Of a DNA stretch of 30,971 nt, positions 8,261-16,142 are shown piece by piece (positions within the stretch are counted from its first letter, which is position 1; every line of letters starts with the position of its first letter). The translations under genes were made by a program, and so were the position numbers. The stretch is from Leyella stercorea. GTDB lineage: Bacteria; Bacteroidota; Bacteroidia; Bacteroidales; Bacteroidaceae. The notes beneath the pieces are model-generated. The model made no database searches and was not told the origin of the DNA. It saw nothing but the letters and a program-made list of their open reading frames with translations. The stretch spans positions 1 through 30,971 of the forward strand of contig NZ_JAHQUY010000039.1 of NCBI RefSeq assembly GCF_019052365.1, given 5' to 3'.

Positions 8261-9798
8261 TGACAGACAAGCAAAAGAAAACAACCTACCGCACACACCG
8301 CAGAGGTGCAAAGACCCGCTGCCTGTGGTTTCCGTCGCTGATGTTCGGTGACGGATTGGCTGTGTCTGTGCTTGTTCTGACGATGGTGATGCTGCGCCGC
8401 ATGGGACTTGACACCCCCGATACAGCGCTTGCCATCGCCTTGCTATGTCTGCCCGTGCTGCTGCGCCCGCTGTTCGAGATGATAGTCACCCACTTCTGGG
8501 GCACCACAAAGGTATGGATTCTCTCCACACAGTTCATCTCCGCTCTCTCGCTCGCCGCCGTAGCCTTCACGCTCCATACGAGCTACTGGCTGCTGGGCAC
8601 GGCATGCTTCATGCCGTTCTTCGTCTGCTCGGCTCTGTTCTACAACATCGCCCTGCACCGTTTCTATGTCGACACGCCGATGAAGAAGTTGAGGTGTTGT
8701 GATGGTGAGATGGTGACATTACATTCGTCAAATCTCAACACCTCAACACCTCAACATCTCAACACCTCAACACCTCAACACCTCAACACCTCAACATCTC
8801 AACATCTCAACACCTCAACACCTCAACACCTCAACATCAACACCTCAACATCTACATCTCAACATCTCAACACCTCAACATCTACATCTCAACATCTCAA
8901 CACCACAACACCTCAAATCTCAACACCCCAACACCTCAACACCACAACATCAATTATTGCCCTCCTCTTCGGCTGCGGAGTAATGGCTATGGTGGGCGGC
9001 AATATGGAAGTCGTGACACGCAACATACGCTACTCGTGGAGCTTTGTGTTCTACGTGATGGCAGGCGTGGAACTGTTTCTGTGGCTCTGGCACACCCTCT
9101 TCCTGCCCGGCGGACCGCACGGCTACGCCAAGCCGAAGCCTACGATGGGTCTGCATCGCGGCGAGTTCAGAGAGACTATGCGCCGTATGCTGCAGCGCAA
9201 GGACGACATCGCCACACTGATGTTTCTGCCGCTCTTCCTGCTGCCCGAAACGCTGCTCGCCCTCACCACCCCACTCTTCGTCATAGCCAAGCCACACAAC
9301 GACGGACTGGGCATGTCGCCGCAGGAGTTCGCCTACGCGCAAGGCACAGCAGCCGTCATCGCCATCACCGTCGGCTATATTCTCGGCATATACGCCATAC
9401 GCCGCCACGGACTGCGTCGTTGGCTGCTGCCCTCAGCCCTGCTGCTCGCCGTTCCGGGCGCCGCACAGCTCTTCCTCAGCTACAACACGGCAGCGCCACT
9501 CAGCATCGTAGCAGCCTCGCTGGCTGTGGGTCACGCCGCATTGGGCTTCGCTCTTAGCATGGTGAAGAAGGTGGTGGTGCGCTTCACGCGCAACATGCCC
9601 GACAGCACTTTGCGCCACGCAATAGCGCGCACGCTCATCGCCACGCCGTTCGTCATCGTTGGCGCATTAGCCAGCCTCATGCTCACCATCGCCGACTATC
9701 AGCGCATCTTTCAGCTCGCCACGGAGCTTGCCGTAGTGCCACTGATTATCAGCGTGTTCTACCTTTATCTCACACGCAGACAGCCGCAGGCGGAGTGA
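8260..9798 (+). CDS. Second AmpG-like MFS transporter with an 88-residue low-complexity insert (512 aa)
   Basis: Diverged paralogue of the preceding transporter: CLWFPSLMFGDGLAVSV matches its first helix region and later helices keep the same order (YAQGTAAVIAITVGYILG resembles YGLAQGTVGLIGLLLGG). Start overlaps the upstream stop (TAATG), so the two are probably co-translated and may work as a pair. Residues about 144-231, between helices 4 and 5, are a Thr/Ser/Asn/Gln/His-rich stretch (LNTSTPQHLNTSTPQHLN repeated) encoded by dispersed-repeat DNA; the paralogue has only a short loop here. Without the insert the length is about 424, matching the paralogue. Reading frame is intact; whether it still transports, and what, is unknown. 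Confidence 0.85.
   Translation: MTDKQKKTTYRTHRRGAKTRCLWFPSLMFGDGLAVSVLVLTMVMLRRMGLDTPDTALAIALLCLPVLLRPLFEMIVTHFWGTTKVWILSTQFISALSLAAVAFTLHTSYWLLGTACFMPFFVCSALFYNIALHRFYVDTPMKKLRCCDGEMVTLHSSNLNTSTPQHLNTSTPQHLNTSTSQHLNTSTPQHLNINTSTSTSQHLNTSTSTSQHLNTTTPQISTPQHLNTTTSIIALLFGCGVMAMVGGNMEVVTRNIRYSWSFVFYVMAGVELFLWLWHTLFLPGGPHGYAKPKPTMGLHRGEFRETMRRMLQRKDDIATLMFLPLFLLPETLLALTTPLFVIAKPHNDGLGMSPQEFAYAQGTAAVIAITVGYILGIYAIRRHGLRRWLLPSALLLAVPGAAQLFLSYNTAAPLSIVAASLAVGHAALGFALSMVKKVVVRFTRNMPDSTLRHAIARTLIATPFVIVGALASLMLTIADYQRIFQLATELAVVPLIISVFYLYLTRRQPQAE
8689..8952 (+). repeat. Family D repeat element captured in frame inside the transporter gene
   Basis: Left arm GTTGAGGTGTTGTGATGG and GTGAGATGGTGAC, a short centre, then about 25 tandem blocks of CTCAACACCT/CTCAACATCT. 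The centre (GATGGTGACATTA, then AAATCTCAAC) resembles intergenic copies at 16061-16074 and 24372-24408. Length is 264 nt, a multiple of three, with no stop in the used frame. Confidence 0.85.
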
Positions 9799-9842
9799 AA
9801 CGATTTCCCAGCTTTCTTCTTCACCTTCTCGCCAAAAATGTG

Positions 9843-9850
9843 TATCTTTG
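9843..9850 (+). promoter_or_regulatory. -7 box for the Fic gene
   Basis: TATCTTTG followed by CA fits TAnnTTTG; it lies about 46 nt upstream of the ATG. No clear -33 TTTG is visible. Confidence 0.6.
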
Positions 9851-9896
9851 CATTCTGTATAACACCAGTTGCAACTAACGAAAAAGATAGATAATC

Positions 9897-11057
9897 ATGA
9901 GCAATAACAAGCAACTATATATCGACTTCGAAGCCTACGAACGTATGGCAGAGCCGCATAAACAAGAAAAGGCTTCTGCATGGCGTACAGCAATCGGTCT
10001 GCAGGATGTGGATGGACTGAAGGTGTCCGACTATCTAAGAGAGACTGCTGTACGCCATATTGAAGGCGATATCACCATTGATGATGTTAGGGAGCGGCTG
10101 AAATCTTATTATATCAACAAGACCACACATGACAAGGACGATGAAGAAAAGGAAGAAGCTGACCGAGTTGCAGCCAATATTGCAAAACTGCTGAGCGAAA
10201 AGTCGTTCTCGTTTACAGCGTTGGAATTTCTGAATATCCACAGACACCTGTTTGAAGGTGTGTTCAAACACGCAGGCGAGGTACGCACTTACGACATTAG
10301 CAAGAAAGAATGGGTGCTTCAAGACGACTCCGTTGTATATGGACGTGCAGCAGACATCATGATGGCATTGAGGTATGATATACAGCAAGAGAAAGAGTTC
10401 TATTACAAAGGACTGACCACCGATGAAATCATAGAACATATCGTTGATTTCGTCACGTTGCTTTGGCAGAACCACCCATTCCGCGAAGGCAACACAAGAA
10501 CAACGGCGGTATTCGTCATCAAGTATCTGCGATCTATCGGATTCAAGGTAAACAATGATTTGTTTGCAAACAATTCGTGGTACTTCCGTAACGCATTAGT
10601 ACGTGCCAACTATCGCAATCCATTAAAAGGAATAGAGCCGAACAAGTCTTTTCTAATCAAGTTTTTCCGCAATTTGATATTGGAGAAAGAAAACGAATTG
10701 AAAAACCGCTATATGCTTATTGGCTACCAGGATGATTGCGACACCCATACAAGTACCCATACAAGCACCCATACAAGTACCCATACAAGTACAAACAATT
10801 CCGTTAGCTCATTGAGCGAAAATGTAAAGCGTTTGGTTATAGTAATCGGTGCTGAAGAAAAAGGTATAAAAGAAATGATGGATGCTGTAGGATTGAGAAA
10901 CCGCCCCAACTTTATCGAATACTCTCTTACTCCTGCCATCAACGGAGGACTTGTCACAATGAAATATCCCGACTCCCCCCGCCATCCGCGTCAGAAATAC
11001 CTCCTGACAGTAAAAGGTCTGGCTGTGTATAATGAGTTTAAAGAAATGGGAAAATAA
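9897..11057 (+). CDS. Fic-family (AMPylase-type) protein with winged-helix C-terminus (386 aa)
   Basis: Fic proteins usually transfer AMP to hydroxyl side chains of target proteins. The catalytic motif HPFREGNTR is at residues 193-201, with His193 as base and Glu/Asn/Arg in the expected places. The N-terminus (AIGLQDVDGLKVS, then HIEGDITIDDVRERLKSYY) resembles the VbhA-type inhibitory antitoxin region, but the usual [S/T]xxxE[G/N] inhibitory motif appears degenerate (Asp for Glu, no Ser/Thr at -4), so autoinhibition is uncertain. A linker of HTST repeats (283-298) leads to a winged-helix tail ending KYLLTVKGLAVYNEFKEMGK. The gene is AT-richer than its neighbours and stands alone with its own promoter, suggesting acquisition by transfer. 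Target unknown. Confidence 0.88.
   Translation: MSNNKQLYIDFEAYERMAEPHKQEKASAWRTAIGLQDVDGLKVSDYLRETAVRHIEGDITIDDVRERLKSYYINKTTHDKDDEEKEEADRVAANIAKLLSEKSFSFTALEFLNIHRHLFEGVFKHAGEVRTYDISKKEWVLQDDSVVYGRAADIMMALRYDIQQEKEFYYKGLTTDEIIEHIVDFVTLLWQNHPFREGNTRTTAVFVIKYLRSIGFKVNNDLFANNSWYFRNALVRANYRNPLKGIEPNKSFLIKFFRNLILEKENELKNRYMLIGYQDDCDTHTSTHTSTHTSTHTSTNNSVSSLSENVKRLVIVIGAEEKGIKEMMDAVGLRNRPNFIEYSLTPAINGGLVTMKYPDSPRHPRQKYLLTVKGLAVYNEFKEMGK
10743..10790 (+). repeat. Four 12-bp tandem repeats in the Fic linker
   Basis: ACCCATACAAGT repeated four times (one copy ends in C), encoding THTS units between the Fic domain and the winged helix. Copy number change would lengthen or shorten the linker in frame. 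Confidence 0.9.
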
Positions 11058-11092
11058 AGCCTCGGGCTGGTAGATACCGAGAAAAAGATGGA

Positions 11093-11140
11093 AGATGGCT
11101 GGAAGATACGCCCGTTTTGCGGACTATCTTCCAGCCATCT
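11093..11140. terminator. Bidirectional terminator hairpin between convergent fic and aguB
   Basis: Perfect 16-bp stem (AGATGGCTGGAAGATA and its complement) with a 16-nt loop. On the minus strand it is followed by TTCCATCTTTTTCTC, a good T-tract for the putrescine operon; on the plus strand only by TTATATCCGTTT. A partial copy, GCTGGAAGATATGGAAGAT, lies at 11193-11211. Nothing else is visible in 11141-11233. Confidence 0.8.
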
Positions 11141-11233
11141 TTATATCCGTTTATGTTTGGTCTTCAACACATTACGATTGCACGACGCCCATAGCTGGAA
11201 GATATGGAAGATAAAAACGGCAATCGAGAATTA

Positions 11234-12118
11234 TTAGTCGATAAATCGCTTTGTTATCTCGCCGTACATGTCGATGCGGCGATCGCGAAGGAAGGGCCAC
11301 CAGCGGCGCACGTCCTCACTGTGAGCAAGGTCTACCTCCACGATCACGCTGTCCTCAGCGTCGGGAGCCGAGCGATAGAGCATCTCGCCCTGCGGACCCA
11401 CAACCATTGACGAACCCCAGAACTCGATGCCCGGTGTCTGCTTGCTCGGGTCGGGCTCGAAGCCTACGCGGTTGACCGACACTACGGGGAGTCCGTTGGC
11501 TACTGCATGACCGCGCTGCACGGTTGTCCACGCCTCGCGCTGACGCTGCTGCTCGTCCTCGGTGTCAGACGCAGCGTAGCCGATAGCTGTAGGATAGATG
11601 AGCAGTTCGGCGCCCTGCAGAGCCATCAGTCGCGCTGCCTCGGGATACCACTGGTCCCAGCATACGAGCACGCCGAGCTTGCCCACGCTGGTCTGAATCG
11701 GACGGAAGCCAAGGTCGCCCGGTGTGAAGTAGAACTTCTCGTAGTAGGCAGGGTCGTCGGGGATGTGCATCTTGCGATACTTGCCAGCGATAGAGCCGTC
11801 GCGCTCCATGACGACAGCCGTGTTGTGGTACAGACCCGGAGCACGGCGCTCGAAGAGCGATGTGACGATAACCACGTTGCACTCGCGTGCCAATGCGCCG
11901 TAGAAGTCGGTAGACGGACCGGGGATAGGCTCCGCAAGGTCGAAGTTGTCTACATCCTCCACCTGACAGAAGTAGAGCGAGTTGTGCAGTTCCTGCAGCA
12001 CAACGAGTTCTGCGCCACGCTTTGCGAGGTCGCGCACGCCGTCGGCAAGACGCTGCATGTTTGTCTTCACGTCAGCCACGTTGTGCTGCTGAAGATATCC
12101 TATTTTCAAGTGTTTCAT
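11234..12118 (-). CDS. aguB: N-carbamoylputrescine amidase (294 aa)
   Basis: Nitrilase-superfamily enzyme converting N-carbamoylputrescine to putrescine, CO2 and ammonia. The Glu-Lys-Cys triad is visible: Glu43 in VVLQELHN, Lys116 in YRKMHIPDD, Cys153 in GVLVCWDQWYPEAAR. Sequence landmarks (MKHLKIGYLQ, HIPDDPAYYEKFYF, GIEFWGSS) are typical of AguB. It is the last gene of the minus-strand operon aguA-trmH-aguB, 55 nt after the methyltransferase, and completes the agmatine route to putrescine begun by aguA. A strong hairpin terminator follows. Confidence 0.95.
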   Translation of the reverse strand: MKHLKIGYLQQHNVADVKTNMQRLADGVRDLAKRGAELVVLQELHNSLYFCQVEDVDNFDLAEPIPGPSTDFYGALARECNVVIVTSLFERRAPGLYHNTAVVMERDGSIAGKYRKMHIPDDPAYYEKFYFTPGDLGFRPIQTSVGKLGVLVCWDQWYPEAARLMALQGAELLIYPTAIGYAASDTEDEQQRQREAWTTVQRGHAVANGLPVVSVNRVGFEPDPSKQTPGIEFWGSSMVVGPQGEMLYRSAPDAEDSVIVEVDLAHSEDVRRWWPFLRDRRIDMYGEITKRFID

Positions 12119-12173
12119 AATCTTACTACGTATTTATTTTGTTGCAAAGATAGCCATTTTCGGTTAAAAAGCC

Positions 12174-12968
12174 TCATCTCAACTGCCAGAAAGCCACGGC
12201 AGCAGCTGCGGCAACATTGAGCGAGTCGATGCCGCGCGCCATCGGTATGCGCACCACATAGTCGGCGGCAGCGATAGTAGCGGCAGGCAGTCCGTCGCCC
12301 TCGTTGCCCATGACGATAGCAAGACGAGGCTCGGCGAGCAGCGCAGCATCGTCGATAGACACCGAATTGTCGGTGAGAGCCATCGCAGCGGTGCGGAAGC
12401 CATATTGGTTCAGGTCGCTGACCGGACCGTCTATCCATGTCCAGGGGATAGAGAACACCGCACCCATCGACACCCTCACCGCACGGCGGTTGAGCGGGTC
12501 GCAGGAAGTGCGCGTCATAAGCACGGCGTCAATGCCAAGAGCGGCAGCCGAGCGGAACATAGCTCCAACATTGGTGGCGTCGACAACACCGTCGATGACC
12601 ACCACACGGCGCGCATCGCGGCACACCTCCTCAACGCTTAGCTCCGCAGGGCGACGCATAGCACAGAGCACGCCGCGCGTAAGCACGTAGCCTGTGAGCG
12701 AGGCAAGCAGTTCGCGACTGCCCGTATATACAGGTATGTCACCACACCGACTGATTATCTCTGCCGCATCGCCCACTACATGACGCTGCTCGCAAAGCAA
12801 AGCTAAGGGCTCGTAACCCTCAATCAACGCACGATCGATGACCTTCGGACTCTCCACGATGAACACGCCGCTACCCTTTTCGTAGCTGTGGCGCAACTGC
12901 TTCTCCGTGAGACTCGAGAAAAGCTCAACACCGGGGAAGTCAAGCGAATCAATTTCTACTATAGCCAT
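12174..12968 (-). CDS. TrmH/SpoU-family RNA 2'-O-methyltransferase (264 aa)
   Basis: SPOUT-fold methyltransferase acting on rRNA or tRNA ribose with S-adenosylmethionine. The three SpoU motifs are present: DATNVGAMFRSAAALG, then IVMGNEGDGLP, then IPMARGIDSLNVAAAAAV, which form the knotted SAM site. The N-terminal 100 residues resemble the substrate-binding domain (FIVESPKVIDRALIEGYEP). It sits between aguA (12-nt gap) and aguB, so it is probably co-transcribed with putrescine synthesis. Which nucleotide it modifies cannot be read from the sequence. Confidence 0.92.
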   Translation of the reverse strand: MAIVEIDSLDFPGVELFSSLTEKQLRHSYEKGSGVFIVESPKVIDRALIEGYEPLALLCEQRHVVGDAAEIISRCGDIPVYTGSRELLASLTGYVLTRGVLCAMRRPAELSVEEVCRDARRVVVIDGVVDATNVGAMFRSAAALGIDAVLMTRTSCDPLNRRAVRVSMGAVFSIPWTWIDGPVSDLNQYGFRTAAMALTDNSVSIDDAALLAEPRLAIVMGNEGDGLPAATIAAADYVVRIPMARGIDSLNVAAAAAVAFWQLR

Positions 12969-12980
12969 TGCGCAAACCGT

Positions 12981-14117
12981 TTATTTCGCCAACTGACACT
13001 CGGCAGGATACTGCATTGTGAGACAATGGATAGATCCGTGCTGACGAACGATAGTGCGCGAGTCGATGCCGATGATGTCGTAGCCGGGGAAAGCCTCAGC
13101 CACGAGAGCCAAAGCACGGGCATCGTTCTCCTCCTGTGCGTATGTAGGCACGATGACAGCGCCGTTGATGATGAGGAAGTTGGCGTAGGTAGCCGGCAGA
13201 CGGTCGCCGTCGTCGTAGAGTGCGTCGGGCATAGGCAGACGCAGCAGGCGATAAGGCTTGCCATCGGCGTCGGTGGCAGCCTTCAGTTGCTGCTCAAGAG
13301 CGTGCAGGTCGGCATACTGCGGGTCGTTCTCGTCGTCGCAACCCACATAAAGTAGCGTATTGTCGGGACAAATGCGCACGATGGTGTCGATATGTCCGTC
13401 GGTGTCGTCGCCGATGAGCTGTCCGTGGTCGAACCATACTATCTTGCGGGCGCAGAGTCGCTCCTTCAACACCTGCTCCACCTCTGCCTGCGACATTGGC
13501 TGGTTGCGGTTGGGCGCCATAAGGCATACGCTCGTGGTGAGCACCGTGCCGCGTCCGTCGCTTTCGATAGAACCGCCTTCGAGCACAAAGTCGTCATAGT
13601 CGACACGCTCGCCAGCGAACACTCCGCGAGCATGGAGCGTACGGTTGATGAGGTTGTCCTTGTCGGCAGCGAACTTCTCGCCCCATCCGTTGAAACGGAA
13701 GTCGAGAAGGCGGCAGGAGGCTACGGCATTCTTGCCGTAGTCACGCACCGTTTGCTCGGTTGGTGCAGCAGAGACTGCTGCACCCCCTACGTGAATGTCG
13801 TTGCCTTCTGCAGTGGGGATGAGCGTGATGAAGGCATGGTCGCGAGCCCAAGTGTCGTTGTTATCACACTCGTAGATGCGCACGTTCTCCATCTCCTCGT
13901 CAGAAAGACTCTGCTCAAGCTCTTCGCGCACCGCGTCTGGATGCTTTGCGGCGATGACAAGCGGCTCGTAATGAGCCACAGCCTTGGCTATCTGCACGAA
14001 AGTTTCGGTGATGTCGTCGAGGTACGGAAGCCAGTCGGTATCCTCGTGAGGCCATGTGAGTTGCACGCATGACTGACGATGCCACTCGGCAGGAAGTATG
14101 TAGTTTTTGTTCTGCAT
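12981..14117 (-). CDS. aguA: Agmatine deiminase (378 aa)
   Basis: Converts agmatine to N-carbamoylputrescine, the first step of the operon's pathway. Guanidine-modifying fold: NDTWARDHAFI (Asp93), LEGGSIESDG, DDTDGHIDTIVR and nucleophile Cys365 in HGSIHCLTMQ. Starts with MQNKNYILPAEW. Between WARDHAFITLI and LDFRFNGWGEKFAADKDN the chain carries about 30 more residues than I expect for the family (roughly 101-135); part of them, VGGAAVSAAPTEQ, is encoded by a perfect copy of the family A hairpin repeat. Frame is intact and all catalytic residues remain, so activity is likely. First gene of the operon; divergent from sppA. Confidence 0.95.
   Translation of the reverse strand: MQNKNYILPAEWHRQSCVQLTWPHEDTDWLPYLDDITETFVQIAKAVAHYEPLVIAAKHPDAVREELEQSLSDEEMENVRIYECDNNDTWARDHAFITLIPTAEGNDIHVGGAAVSAAPTEQTVRDYGKNAVASCRLLDFRFNGWGEKFAADKDNLINRTLHARGVFAGERVDYDDFVLEGGSIESDGRGTVLTTSVCLMAPNRNQPMSQAEVEQVLKERLCARKIVWFDHGQLIGDDTDGHIDTIVRICPDNTLLYVGCDDENDPQYADLHALEQQLKAATDADGKPYRLLRLPMPDALYDDGDRLPATYANFLIINGAVIVPTYAQEENDARALALVAEAFPGYDIIGIDSRTIVRQHGSIHCLTMQYPAECQLAK
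13754..13789 (-). repeat. Family A hairpin repeat inside aguA
   Basis: 36 nt identical to 19155-19190: G run, stem GGTGCAGCAG / CTGCTGCACC, loop TCT, tail AACCGAGC. On the minus strand it is in the sense orientation of aguA and is read as VGGAAVSAAPTE. Confidence 0.92.
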
Positions 14118-14154
14118 AAATCTAACAATGTGTCATTTTTGTTTAAAACTACTG

Positions 14155-14162
14155 CAAAGTTA
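14155..14162 (-). promoter_or_regulatory. -7 box for the aguA operon
   Basis: Minus strand reads TAACTTTG then CA, matching TAnnTTTG, about 38 nt upstream of the aguA ATG. The spacing to candidate -33 sequences is not ideal. Confidence 0.5.
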
Positions 14163-14204
14163 GTGTTTTTCCGTCAAACAGTCTTACAATTCAAGTTTTT
14201 TGAC

Positions 14205-14212
14205 TAAATTTG
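14205..14212 (+). promoter_or_regulatory. -7 box for sppA
   Basis: TAAATTTG then CA, 36 nt upstream of the ATG at 14248. Because the box lies inside a possible TTG-initiated extension starting at 14200, it argues that translation begins at 14248. Confidence 0.6.
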
Positions 14213-14247
14213 CAAATAATACTTTATACTCTAAAAAAGAAAAACTT

Positions 14248-16026
14248 ATGAAAGACTTCATCAAAAACGTGCTTGCCACGATGGTCGGTATGTTCGGATT
14301 CTTCATCGTGATGGGCGTTATCGGTATGATGAGCATCATCGGCATGATAGCGTCGGGCAACGCCGCACAGAACGTGGAGAAGAACTCGGTGTTCGTGCTC
14401 AATCTTTCGGGAACTATCAGCGAGCAGGGATCGGAGAACCCGCTCAGCATGTTCACAGGCGACAACTCGCTGAACAGCGGACTGAACGACATTCTCTCGT
14501 CTATCAAGAAGGCTAAGGCTAACGACGACATAAAAGGCATATACATAGAAGCGGGCGCACTTGCAGCCAACTACGCTACGCTGCAGGAGATACGCAACGC
14601 ACTCGCCGACTTCCGCAAGAGCGGCAAGTGGATTGTGGCTTACGGCGACTTCTACACGCAGGGCGCCTACTACGTAGCGTCGGTAGCCGACAAGGTGTAC
14701 ATCAACCCGAAGGGCATCGTCGACTGGCACGGCATCGGTGCGCAGACCATGTTCTACAAGGACTTCATGGCGAAGTTCGGCGTGAAATGGGAGGTTGTTA
14801 AGGTAGGCACATTCAAGAGTGCGACGGAGACCTTCACCGAGGAGAAGATGAGCGACGCCAACCGCTTGCAGACAAAGACCTTCATCGACGGCACATGGCG
14901 CAACGTATGCGACGCCGTATCGAAGAGCCGCGGCATAAGCGTCGACTCGCTCAACAGCTACGCCGACTCGTATCTCGCGCTGCAGGCTACAGAGACGCTC
15001 GTGAAGGCAAAGATGGTTGACGGCATGATGTACGGCGACCAGGTGAAGGACGCCGTGAAGAAGATGATGAAGCTCGAGAAGGACGACGACATTGCGCAGC
15101 TCACTCTGAACGACATGCTCAACGTGAAGGACGGCAAGGTGGAAGGCAGCGAGATTGCCGTCTACTATGCAGAGGGCGACATCGTGCAGGACCCAAAGGC
15201 TGCTACGATGTTCGGCAACAACAACTATATAGCAAGTCGCAAGGTGTGCAAAGACCTTGAGGACCTGATGAACGACGACGACGTGAAGGCGGTGGTTGTG
15301 CGCATCAACTCGGGCGGCGGCGACGCTTACGCTTCGGAGCAGATGTGGCACCAGATGAGCGAGCTGCGCAAGGTGAAACCGGTAGTGGTGTCGATGGGCG
15401 ACTATGCTGCGTCGGGTGCTTACTATATGTCGGCTCCGGCGTCGTGGATCGTGGCTCAGCCGAACACGCTGACGGGCAGCATCGGTATCTTCGCCGTGAT
15501 ACCCGACCTCAGCGGACTCGTCACAACAAAACTCGGCGTGCGCTTCGACGAGGTGAAGACCAACCGCAACTCTACATTCGGCAACCTCATGGCACGCCCG
15601 TTCAACGCCGAAGAGAAGGCTATGCTGCAGGCAAGCGTCAACCGCGGATACAGTCTGTTCCGCCAGCGTGTGGCTGAGGGCAGACGTCTGCCGGTGGAAA
15701 GCGTGGAGAAGATAGCACAGGGACGCGTTTGGCTCGCTACCGACGCACTCAACATAAAGCTCGTAGACCAGCTGGGCGGCATCGACGACGCCGTGAAGAA
15801 GGCTGCAGAGCTCGCAAAGCTGAAGGACTACTACACAAGCGACTATCCTGCAGCGGCTTCGTGGATGGACGCTATGCTCAACTCGATGTCGTCGTCGGGA
15901 ACTTATCTTGACGAACAGCTCAGACAGACGCTCGGCGACTTCTACCAGCCGTTCACCATGCTGCGCTCTATCGATAAGCGCGAGGCTATCCAAGCACGCA
16001 TACCATACGCTATAAGCATCAAGTAA
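14248..16026 (+). CDS. sppA: Signal peptide peptidase SppA, 67K type (592 aa)
   Basis: Membrane-anchored S49 serine protease that degrades cleaved signal peptides. An N-terminal membrane anchor (VLATMVGMFGFFIVMGVIGM) is followed by two tandem S49 domains. The Ser/Lys dyad is visible: Lys149 in SVADKVYINPKG and Ser389 in DYAASGAYYMSAP. DWHGIG and NTLTGSIGIF are family landmarks. ATG at 14248 is chosen over a TTG at 14200, which would sit upstream of the promoter's -7 box. First gene of a likely sppA-lpxK-punA-thiL unit, although 116 nt containing a repeat separates it from lpxK. Confidence 0.95.
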   Translation: MKDFIKNVLATMVGMFGFFIVMGVIGMMSIIGMIASGNAAQNVEKNSVFVLNLSGTISEQGSENPLSMFTGDNSLNSGLNDILSSIKKAKANDDIKGIYIEAGALAANYATLQEIRNALADFRKSGKWIVAYGDFYTQGAYYVASVADKVYINPKGIVDWHGIGAQTMFYKDFMAKFGVKWEVVKVGTFKSATETFTEEKMSDANRLQTKTFIDGTWRNVCDAVSKSRGISVDSLNSYADSYLALQATETLVKAKMVDGMMYGDQVKDAVKKMMKLEKDDDIAQLTLNDMLNVKDGKVEGSEIAVYYAEGDIVQDPKAATMFGNNNYIASRKVCKDLEDLMNDDDVKAVVVRINSGGGDAYASEQMWHQMSELRKVKPVVVSMGDYAASGAYYMSAPASWIVAQPNTLTGSIGIFAVIPDLSGLVTTKLGVRFDEVKTNRNSTFGNLMARPFNAEEKAMLQASVNRGYSLFRQRVAEGRRLPVESVEKIAQGRVWLATDALNIKLVDQLGGIDDAVKKAAELAKLKDYYTSDYPAAASWMDAMLNSMSSSGTYLDEQLRQTLGDFYQPFTMLRSIDKREAIQARIPYAISIK

Positions 16027-16074
16027 TGAGATGGTGTTGTGGTGAGATGGTGTTGTGGTGAAATGGTGACAATA
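16027..16074 (+). repeat. Family D half-element after sppA
   Basis: Tandem GAGATGGTGTTGTGGT units directly after the sppA stop, ending in ATGGTGACAATAC. Only the G/T-rich arm is present; the C/A-rich arm seen in other copies is missing. Confidence 0.7.
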
Positions 16075-16142
16075 CTTTAACTTGCTCTTGTTTTTCCTTA
16101 TAACATATAAAGGACAGCACGGAGCGTTTAATTATAATAAAT

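Noticed and set aside
14200..14247. Upstream TTG start for sppA
   Set aside because: It lies before the -7 box TAAATTTG; ATG at 14248 gives the normal membrane anchor start.
14224..15993. Long open frame (589 codons) on the minus strand opposite sppA
   Set aside because: It is antisense to a clear SppA with catalytic motifs; the composition (Val/His/Leu/Arg-rich) is a GC-codon shadow.
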